A DNA stretch of 59,717 bases, from positions 1 to 59,717 of the forward strand of contig JBFLVJ010000009.1 of assembly GCA_040758595.1 (NCBI GenBank). Reading direction: 5' to 3'. Below, one piece after another: positions 7,337 to 13,189 of this stretch. The stretch's first letter is position 1. Each line of letters starts with the position of its first letter. The translations under genes and the position numbers were made by a program. This DNA comes from Bilamarchaeum sp040758595 (GTDB taxonomy: Archaea > Micrarchaeota > Micrarchaeia > Anstonellales > Bilamarchaeaceae). The notes below the pieces were generated by a model. The model ran no database searches and was not told the origin of the DNA. It worked only from the letters and a program-made list of their open reading frames with translations.

Positions 7337-8101
7337 TTACCTGATGTATGAGACATCCCTTGTCGACTGCTCGAACTGCTGCTCCATGGTCTTCTGCACT
7401 TCTTCCTGGACCTGCTTGAGCAGTTTCTGGCTCTCTTTCGCCTTCTCATCGAGCCGCTTGGTGTCTATCTTGGTCTCCAGATACTTGGAGAGCATGAGCA
7501 CGATCTGCCTGGCGGATGCCGTATCCACGTAGCTGCCGTGGGTCTCTCCCATCACGCAACCGCCCTCGATGCCGCGCAGCTTGCCCAGAGCCGGGAGCAG
7601 ACCTGCTGCCCCGACTATTGAGCCTTTGGCCTCGCCGAATATCACACCGAACTTCTTCAGGCGGTTGCGCACCTTCTCAGATGTCGCCACGCCGAATATC
7701 CTGCGCTCCTCGTTTATCTTGCCGGTGCTGTAGCCTCCGACAGTGAGTATCTCGTTGACGTTGAGCTTCGAGCAGTAATCGAGCAGCACGGATGCCACCT
7801 CGTACTGGCCCACCGAGCTCATGGCTTGTATGTCTCCGACCAGTATGAGGATGTCGTGCTTCTTGCCATGGAAGAGGTAGAAGCTGTTCTTGATTATCCT
7901 CATGCCGCCCTTCTTGGTCATGAACACCTGGTGCGGGAAATGCGGCGATATGACGTTCGCTATCTTCTGCGCCCCCAGCTCCTCCACGAGGTAGCGGCCG
8001 ACCACCTGGCCGACGAGCCCGATCCCCGGGAGCCCGGTTAAGAGGATGCCCCTCTTGAGCTTCTTGGTCTTTTTCTTCTCTATGATAAGCGTCTTGTCCA
8101 T
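7337..8101 (-). CDS. PAC2 family protein (proteasome assembly chaperone-like)
   Basis: A 254-residue member of the archaeal PAC2 family, homologous to the eukaryotic proteasome assembly chaperone PAC2; archaeal PbaB-type relatives bind proteasome core particles. Landmarks are GILLTGLPGIGLVGQVVGRYLVEEL at the N-terminus (a glycine-rich loop), LILVGDIQAMSSVGQYEVA and a GSIVGAAGLLPALG segment. The C-terminal 60 residues are a charged coiled coil ending in an HbYX-like tail region (DVSYIR). I choose ATG 8101 because a GGTG site precedes it. It ends the operon GINS-L44e-S27e-aIF2alpha-Nop10-PAC2. Confidence 0.88.
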   Translation of the reverse strand: MDKTLIIEKKKTKKLKRGILLTGLPGIGLVGQVVGRYLVEELGAQKIANVISPHFPHQVFMTKKGGMRIIKNSFYLFHGKKHDILILVGDIQAMSSVGQYEVASVLLDYCSKLNVNEILTVGGYSTGKINEERRIFGVATSEKVRNRLKKFGVIFGEAKGSIVGAAGLLPALGKLRGIEGGCVMGETHGSYVDTASARQIVLMLSKYLETKIDTKRLDEKAKESQKLLKQVQEEVQKTMEQQFEQSTRDVSYIR

Positions 8102-8131
8102 CTTGATCAGCACCAGATGCGCTCTTGAGTA

Positions 8132-8284
8132 TTAAAACCCTATGCCCTTGGATTCGCGCCTCTGACGCGCGAATGGGTCATTGGGATTGAAACGCGCCGG
8201 ATGCGCGGAGACGGTCGGCCTCGAGCAATGGGATCCGAGGAGGGTGTAGCTTCCGCAGGCCTCGCAGCGCCGCATCCGCTTCAT
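8132..8284 (-). CDS. nop10: H/ACA ribonucleoprotein subunit Nop10
   Basis: A 50-residue protein of the H/ACA complex that guides pseudouridylation of rRNA together with Cbf5, Gar1 and L7Ae. The N-terminal zinc ribbon is visible as RRCEACGSYTLL with a further Cys-His pair (SHC), although one cysteine of the usual CxxC pair is missing. The hallmark AHPARFNPNDPFARQRRE stretch follows and binds Cbf5. The gene overlaps the stop of aIF2alpha (TGATG), with a second in-frame ATG at 8287. Its place between aIF2alpha and the PAC2 gene is conserved in many archaea, which supports the call. Confidence 0.9.
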   Translation of the reverse strand: MKRMRRCEACGSYTLLGSHCSRPTVSAHPARFNPNDPFARQRRESKGIGF

Positions 8285-9039
8285 CATATCTCCCGATCCG
8301 TCTTGAAATCGCAGTTGTGCTTCTCGGCATATGCCTTGATGTGCTCGAGCACCGAGTCCAGCCTCTTCTCGGCCTTCTTGTAATCAGGGGCTGTCAGCGA
8401 GACCTTGTAGCGCGGCGCTCCCATGTAATGGACGGATACCCCATCCTCCATCTTCAGGGCCTTCTTTATGTCGTCGACTCCGGCCGAATCGTAGCAGACG
8501 AGCGATACGACCGCATCGACTTCGACCACGGGCTTCTTGATGCTCTTCTGGGCCAGCTCGACGATGCTCGCCTTGACGCTCTTCGGGATATCGACCTTCT
8601 TGAGGGCCTCCTCCCCATGGAGGCTCGCCTCCTTGAAGCACGAGTACACATCTTCGAAGTGGGCTTCGATCTCCTTGCTTATGGCCTCGGCGTCCTTGGA
8701 CGCCTTTGCGGATTCGAGCGCGATCTCGAGGAGCTTGCTGCCCCTCTTCTCGTTCTGGACGAACTCCAGCTTCTGCTTCTTCTCCTCCTCGCTCACACGC
8801 TTTATGGAGATGTCGACCTGGTTCTTCTGCCGATCGACATGGTGCACCTTGACCACGTAGCGCTGGCCTTCAGATATGAATTCGTGTATGTTCTTTATCC
8901 AGCGGGGGGCGACCTCGGAGATGTGGAGGAACGACTCCAGGTTGCTGTACTCGGGAAGCACGCAGAACGCCCCGTAGGGCATTATCTTCTTGATTACGGC
9001 GATTACCAGTTCGCCCTCTTCAGGCAGTTCGACTATCAT
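8284..9039 (-). CDS. eif2a: translation initiation factor aIF2 subunit alpha
   Basis: Alpha subunit of the heterotrimeric factor that brings initiator Met-tRNA to the ribosome. The 251-residue protein has the N-terminal S1 domain (LVIAVIKKIMPYGAFCVLPEY, then FLHISEVAPRWIKNI), a helical middle and the C-terminal alpha/beta domain (VSVHYMGAPRYKVSLTAPDYK). I start at ATG 9039 because GGTGA lies 4 nt upstream; an ATG four codons earlier is possible. It is the central gene of the S27e-aIF2alpha-Nop10 cluster and its stop codon overlaps the nop10 start. Confidence 0.95.
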   Translation of the reverse strand: MIVELPEEGELVIAVIKKIMPYGAFCVLPEYSNLESFLHISEVAPRWIKNIHEFISEGQRYVVKVHHVDRQKNQVDISIKRVSEEEKKQKLEFVQNEKRGSKLLEIALESAKASKDAEAISKEIEAHFEDVYSCFKEASLHGEEALKKVDIPKSVKASIVELAQKSIKKPVVEVDAVVSLVCYDSAGVDDIKKALKMEDGVSVHYMGAPRYKVSLTAPDYKKAEKRLDSVLEHIKAYAEKHNCDFKTDREI

Positions 9040-9052
9040 ACTCACCCACATA

Positions 9053-9129
9053 CGGGTTTCCGGTCGTGTGTTGTGGGTTTCGCGGGACGGATGTCCGGGA
9101 CGAGACCCAAAACCCTAGACTGGAAACGC
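9053..9129. repeat. dispersed GGGTTTCGGG-type repeat between S27e and aIF2alpha
   Basis: The 90-nt spacer between the S27e stop and the aIF2alpha start consists mostly of GGTTTCCGG, GTGGGTTTCGCGGG and CCCAAAACCC units. It interrupts an otherwise tightly packed conserved operon, which suggests recent insertion. Confidence 0.7.
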
Positions 9130-9131
9130 TA

Positions 9132-9293
9132 TTAACCGAGCTCTTCGACCACGTCGCCGTGCACCACCGCGGTGCCGCCGGACGGATGGGCCAGAGGCTC
9201 ATTGCAGCCCATGCATTTCACCACCGATGTGGTGTGGCTGAAGATGACCTGCTCGTTGCCGCACTTGCACTTGACTTTGAGGTATTTTGCCAT
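9132..9293 (-). CDS. rps27e: ribosomal protein S27e
   Basis: A 53-residue zinc-ribbon protein of the small ribosomal subunit. The four zinc cysteines are clear: VKCKCGNEQ followed by VKCMGCNEPL. The end TAVVHGDVVEELG matches the conserved GGkA.i.g.vve.l tail of S27e. The start ATG 9293 lies 4 nt after the L44e stop and the gene belongs to the L44e-S27e-aIF2alpha cluster conserved in archaea. It is short and easily missed. Confidence 0.95.
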   Translation of the reverse strand: MAKYLKVKCKCGNEQVIFSHTTSVVKCMGCNEPLAHPSGGTAVVHGDVVEELG

Positions 9294-9297
9294 GGTA

Positions 9298-9579
9298 TCA
9301 CGACTTGAACTCGATCTTCCTTGTGGTCCTTCCGCCGACCACGCGCTCCTGCTTCTTCTTGCATTCAGGGCACTGCAAAACTATCTTCTGCCTCTTGCCC
9401 TGCTTCTTGACGGTCTTCTCGCCCGCCCTCTTGCTACCGCGGCCCATGAGGCTCCTCTGGTGCGCGCGGTTGCCGGCGGCAAGCGTCCTAGGGCGGCCCT
9501 TGCTCGCCGCCTTCGCCTTTTGCTTCGTGTGCTTCTTGCAAGAAGGACAGTATGCGTTCACTTCCTTGGGGAATTTCAT
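9298..9579 (-). CDS. rpl44e: ribosomal protein L44e
   Basis: Large-subunit ribosomal protein of 93 residues (L42a type). Two zinc-binding pairs are visible: YCPSCKKHT near the N-terminus and QCPECKKKQ near the C-terminus. The middle is highly basic (QRSLMGRGSKRAGEK). The start MKFPKEVNAYCP at 9579 is supported by a GGTGG site and matches family length; an upstream extension of the frame reads through the end of the GINS gene and is not real. Followed by S27e after 4 nt. Confidence 0.96.
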   Translation of the reverse strand: MKFPKEVNAYCPSCKKHTKQKAKAASKGRPRTLAAGNRAHQRSLMGRGSKRAGEKTVKKQGKRQKIVLQCPECKKKQERVVGGRTTRKIEFKS

Positions 9580-9581
9580 GT

Positions 9582-10097
9582 TCAATCCACCTGTTCTGCC
9601 ATCCGGGCCTTGAGCAGCCACTCAGCTTCCGCATGGGGGAGGAACTGCTCCTCCCCCTCTTTGAACGGACCGTATAGAGCGTTGTCAAGCCCGCGGTATT
9701 GGGATACGTCCTTGAGGATTTTTATCCTGTCGGAGCCTGGCGATGCGTTATCTTCGCTCTCCCAGACGCTCCTGACGGTCTCCCGGGCCTTCTTAATAAT
9801 CGAGGACAGCTCTTTTAAAAGTTCCCTTTCCTCCACCGTCAGTCCGTTGCCCTCCCGCTCGCCCCGGACCGCCATGAGGACTATCTTCTCCTCCCTCTTG
9901 GCCTGGACCGATTTGACTATCTTCTTGGTGTTCTCGTGCTCCTTGATGACGAGGAGCGACTTGGACTCCATCGCCTCCCCGCCTTTCTTCGTGAGAAGCT
10001 CTGAGACCGAGCGGTAGAAGTCGTCCGGCAGCGGCACTATCGCCGACGATTCCATCTCTTTTCTCTGGATGTCCCTCAGATCAGAATACGAAAGCAT
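9582..10097 (-). CDS. GINS complex subunit
   Basis: A 171-residue protein in the position where archaea encode a GINS subunit (upstream of L44e-S27e-aIF2alpha). The N-terminal part, with PLPDDFYRSVSELL, and the following long helices (AMESKSLLVIKEHENTKKIV, ERELLKELSSIIKKARETV) match the alpha-helical A domain of GINS. The C-terminal part would be the short beta domain. GINS joins Cdc45/RecJ-like protein and MCM in the replicative helicase. A GGAGGG site precedes ATG 10097. It ends 2 nt before the L44e start. Confidence 0.82.
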   Translation of the reverse strand: MLSYSDLRDIQRKEMESSAIVPLPDDFYRSVSELLTKKGGEAMESKSLLVIKEHENTKKIVKSVQAKREEKIVLMAVRGEREGNGLTVEERELLKELSSIIKKARETVRSVWESEDNASPGSDRIKILKDVSQYRGLDNALYGPFKEGEEQFLPHAEAEWLLKARMAEQVD

Positions 10098-10130
10098 AAC
10101 CCTCCCGCAGGGAATAGGCAGACAGGGTTT

Positions 10131-10832
10131 TTATTGTTTCTTTTTCTTAGGGACCGCCTTGCGCTTCTTGGCGGAGGTTTTCTTATCTTCAGATGGCATC
10201 CTGCTAGCTCCCATGATGCCTTCGCTCTGCGGGGCCTGTGTCTCCCTGGCCTTGGGCTTCATCGCCTTCTCGGCCATGGGCTTCGCGCGGGAAATCGGCA
10301 TCTTCGCCTCGACGATTATTATCTCCTTCCGCTTCTTGCGGATTCCCAATAGCTGGAGGAATGCACCCATGATGCCGTCCAGCAAGGATTCGTCTTTCCG
10401 CCTCCTCTCCGGTTTGATCGTCACCTTGTAGGGGGATGCCATCGGCCCCCCTCCTACCAGCGTCCATTTCTGCTGCTCCTCGTCCATGCAGCTCTTGCAC
10501 AGCTTCCGGCCGTTCCAGATATAGACGCGATGGTCCAGGTCCCTGCCGCATCGCTCGCACTGCTCGGGAAGGATATATAGATCGGCACGGGGTCTCTGCG
10601 GTGCGCTGCCTTCCGATGCGCTCCTATCCGCGTCGCGCATGTCCTGGATGCAATATGGGCAGGCCCACTGTCCCTTGTACTGCTGGAGTTCGGCTGCAGG
10701 GAGGTACATCCTGCATCTCCAGCACTGCTTGTTCAGGCCGAAGAAAGCGCATGACGAGCAGTAGGCCAGACCGTCAGGCCCGTACTCCACCTCGCCGCGG
10801 CGTCCGCATCTGGAGCAATTGGAGGTCGTCAA
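10131..10832 (-). CDS. multi-zinc-ribbon protein with basic tail
   Basis: Unrecognised 233-residue protein. Residues 1-130 contain three zinc-ribbon-like units: CSRCGRRG...CSSC, CWRCRMYLP...CPYC and CERCGRDLDH...CKSC. The second and third resemble treble-clef or LIM-type fingers. The rest is lysine-rich and low in complexity, ending in KKRKAVPKKKKQ. It probably binds nucleic acid or protein, but the target is unknown. It starts 4 nt after the stop of the next upstream gene and lies 33 nt before GINS on the same strand, so it may be co-transcribed with both. Confidence 0.8.
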   Translation of the reverse strand: MTTSNCSRCGRRGEVEYGPDGLAYCSSCAFFGLNKQCWRCRMYLPAAELQQYKGQWACPYCIQDMRDADRSASEGSAPQRPRADLYILPEQCERCGRDLDHRVYIWNGRKLCKSCMDEEQQKWTLVGGGPMASPYKVTIKPERRRKDESLLDGIMGAFLQLLGIRKKRKEIIIVEAKMPISRAKPMAEKAMKPKARETQAPQSEGIMGASRMPSEDKKTSAKKRKAVPKKKKQ

Positions 10833-10836
10833 TCAG

Positions 10837-11706
10837 TCACCAGCCCAGATACCTCTTGACATCGGGCTGGCTCACCGACTGCAATGAGCGCACCACGCCA
10901 GGCTGCAGGGCAGCAGATGAGAAGCGCCCGGTGGTGCTCTGGAGCTCAAGGCGCACACGCCTCACGAGATACGGATAGATGAGCGTGACGAGCGCTTTCG
11001 CCAGGTCGCGGCCCTCCACCCGCCCGGATGCTTTGGAGGCGACGAATTCAAGGCCTATCGGGACCGACAGGACACGCTCTCCGAAGATCATGTTGGGTTT
11101 CATGATTTTCCAGTGCAGACGGGAGCCGTCGGGCTTGTTGGATGGGACCGGGATCGTGATGATGCGTTTCTTCTCATCGAACGCAGGACGGAGCCGGGCC
11201 GGGATCGGTTTGAGCGCCGGGGCCATCTCCCTCGGCCGTATAGGAGGTTCGGCGACCTCGATCGTCTTTCTGCGCACCGGCGCCGTTTGGCGAGGTATTG
11301 CGCGTCGCAGGGCCGACTCCATCGGAGCGGCCGGACGTGCGGGCATGTGGGAGGCGTATCCGGGGATGGGCTCTGTCTTGAAATCGAACCTTGATGGCGA
11401 ACCGGCTTTGGCATGCTGGACGATTAGCGAGAGGTTGTTCTTCGACACCCAGGATGAGACGAAAGGTTCGCGGCGCTCTGCCGGAAGGGATGAGAGGTAG
11501 GCGGAGAGCTGCGCTATGGTCTTCCTGGGCAGGCTGAGTACGAGGTACCTGTCCGTCTCCATCAAAGGGGCGATCAGCGTGATGCCCTTGATCGTGCCCC
11601 TGCGTGCATCGATCGCGTTCTTCATGAGGCGGGCGGCCGCGCTCTGGCCAAGCGTCTGCACGCGTGCGGCAGCCGTCTCCTGTGCGGCAAGAAGTGCTCC
11701 TGACAT
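10837..11706 (-). CDS. uncharacterised protein, paralogue A
   Basis: A 289-residue protein of unknown family. The N-terminal about 110 residues and the C-terminal about 110 residues are separated by a proline/arginine-rich linker. The C-terminal domain (IPVPSNKPDGSRLHWKIMKP... then VKRYLGW) aligns by eye with the C-terminus of the neighbouring gene at 11776-12792, and the N-terminal LPAERREPFVSSWV with its LPAKEKTRFVSAAI. So the two are paralogues. Start ATG 11706 is chosen because TTTATAAC (about 11731-11738) lies at the right distance for a leaderless mRNA. No signal peptide is evident, so it may be cytoplasmic. Confidence 0.75.
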   Translation of the reverse strand: MSGALLAAQETAAARVQTLGQSAAARLMKNAIDARRGTIKGITLIAPLMETDRYLVLSLPRKTIAQLSAYLSSLPAERREPFVSSWVSKNNLSLIVQHAKAGSPSRFDFKTEPIPGYASHMPARPAAPMESALRRAIPRQTAPVRRKTIEVAEPPIRPREMAPALKPIPARLRPAFDEKKRIITIPVPSNKPDGSRLHWKIMKPNMIFGERVLSVPIGLEFVASKASGRVEGRDLAKALVTLIYPYLVRRVRLELQSTTGRFSSAALQPGVVRSLQSVSQPDVKRYLGW

Positions 11707-11775
11707 GATGGGGATTATGCGCAAAACGTTATAAATGAGGACAGCCTCTGCCGGATGCAGGAGGCTGAAGACGGT

Positions 11776-12792
11776 TCAGCGGTAGCTGCTCCAGTCCAGG
11801 TATCTCGCGATGTCCTTGTGGTACTTGCCGCTGTTCCCGGGCCTGCACATGCCGCTCAGCATATTGAACACCCGGTTCCTGAATACGGATTTATCCAGGG
11901 ATACCGCGTTCCCTGAGCGGGCGGCCGCGGTCGATGTGGTCTTGGCACGGATGAGTTCGGCAAGATCGCTGACGAGGCCCCTCGCGTCGATCGGATGCTT
12001 GCCCCTATCGGCAACGAAGCGCAGGGTGATATAGTTCGTGAAGCGGATCACGCCGGCGGTGATGTTTATCTTCATCAGGTGTGTGCGGAGGGTCGAGCCC
12101 TTGCGCGAATCCGAGGGTATCGGGACGATATACGTATGAGGGCTCTCTATCTTTCCGGTGCCCCTGACGAACCTCGGGGGCAATGAGAGCGAAGATACCG
12201 GGAGAGTCCTGGTCGTGTCTGGCCTCGTGTCCGGCCTGGCCGGTATCACACGGGGCGATTCGCGCGGGGGCTGGCGGGGCTGTGCCGGCCTTCTGGCCGG
12301 TTCCGCCGGACCGTCAAGGAATATGATGCGCCTCCGGCCGTCGTCCTTCCTCGGCGCTGGCGCAGGGGCCGGAGCAGGCCGGGGCTGCGGCCTCGACAGG
12401 GGCCTTGACGCGGGTGCCGGAGGGAGAGCTTTGGGCTCCACGCAATAGAATGTGGCGCGCCTGGACCTGCCCAGCTTGCTGAGCGCTGCGCCCATGTTCC
12501 TCTGGATGGCCGCGCTCACGAACCGGGTCTTCTCTTTCGCAGGGAGCCGCGCGGATGCGGTCTCCACCTCCTTCATGTAGCTCGAAGGCATCTGCAGGCG
12601 CATGTGCTTGCCCTCTTCCAGCAGCGGCGAATTGACCCTGGTGAAGCGCCTGTCCCTCTTCATGAGGAACGGGGTGTTTCCGCGCTCTATCGAGGCGGAG
12701 CACGCGTGCCTGCGGGCAAGAGCGCCCGGGGCAGGCATGAGAAGTCCGGCCGCCATGGCGGCAGTCATGAGCATGTTCCTGAACCTAGTCAT
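11776..12792 (-). CDS. uncharacterised secreted protein, paralogue B
   Basis: A 338-residue protein with an N-terminal signal-peptide-like segment (MTRFRNMLMTAAMAAGLLMP, then ALARR). It has the same layout as paralogue A: N-terminal domain with RLPAKEKTRFVSAAIQ, a very proline-rich linker (PRPAPAPAPAPRKDD), and a C-terminal domain with YIVPIPSDSRKGS and the terminal ARYLDW. The signal peptide suggests this copy acts outside the cell while copy A does not. Two cysteines (HACS and FYCVE) are in the N-terminal domain. An AT-rich TATA element lies about 12808-12818. Function unknown. Confidence 0.75.
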   Translation of the reverse strand: MTRFRNMLMTAAMAAGLLMPAPGALARRHACSASIERGNTPFLMKRDRRFTRVNSPLLEEGKHMRLQMPSSYMKEVETASARLPAKEKTRFVSAAIQRNMGAALSKLGRSRRATFYCVEPKALPPAPASRPLSRPQPRPAPAPAPAPRKDDGRRRIIFLDGPAEPARRPAQPRQPPRESPRVIPARPDTRPDTTRTLPVSSLSLPPRFVRGTGKIESPHTYIVPIPSDSRKGSTLRTHLMKINITAGVIRFTNYITLRFVADRGKHPIDARGLVSDLAELIRAKTTSTAAARSGNAVSLDKSVFRNRVFNMLSGMCRPGNSGKYHKDIARYLDWSSYR

Positions 12793-12879
12793 GAAAATCC
12801 ACGATATATAATTAATCGAAAAAGTTTTTAAATGGCAAATATTGTGGATTTTGAAGGGATTTGACCTCGTGGATTAGGA

Positions 12880-13110
12880 TGATGGTAAGAAGATTCGACG
12901 GCTCCGCGAGCGGTCCATAGGGTTTAGGCACTTACTGCCGATGCATCCGACCGACAGAACGCCGTTGCGTTCTGTGGTCCATTGAACGGACCGCCGTTCA
13001 ATCGGACGATTCGGATACATCAGTCGTAGGATGCCCTTAGAACGGGGATTCAGACCTCCGCCACAGTACGGGTCAGCGAGCGGGTGGGGTGTGCAGGAGG
13101 AAATAGAATA
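12880..13110 (+). repeat. GCGAGCGGTC element copy 2 with a cruciform insert
   Basis: Gene-free region downstream of the S-layer gene. Outer parts share the ordered blocks ATTCGAC, GCGAGCGGTC, ACAGTA, GTCAGCGAGCG, GTGGG and GCAGG with 7022-7161 (opposite strand). Between them lies a self-complementary insert: GGCACTTAC (12927-12935) with GTAGGATGCC (13026-13035), GATGCATCCGA (12940-12950) with TCGGATACATC (13011-13021), and two perfect 9-bp hairpins at 12954-12975 and 12981-13002. This is a three-way junction in RNA or a cruciform in DNA. No match to RNase P or SRP RNA motifs was seen. Confidence 0.55.
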
Positions 13111-13140
13111 ACCTAAGGCACTGGGAAAAACAGGGGATTT

Positions 13141-13189
13141 AGAAGAAGAAAAAGAGGAAAAGAAAAAAAGAATAGACGCTTAGCGTCTA
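13141..13189 (-). terminator. hairpin and T-tract at the end of the S-layer gene
   Basis: TAGACGC-TTA-GCGTCTA (13173-13189) is a perfect 7-bp hairpin overlapping the stop codon. On the transcript it is followed by about 30 nt of nearly pure pyrimidine with many T runs. This looks like a strong terminator for a highly expressed gene. Confidence 0.75.

Noticed and set aside
12880..13110. Considered RNase P RNA or SRP RNA
   Set aside because: The GAGGAAAGUC and ACAGAR core of RNase P and the GGAAG/GGUCAGG loops of SRP RNA are absent or out of order.
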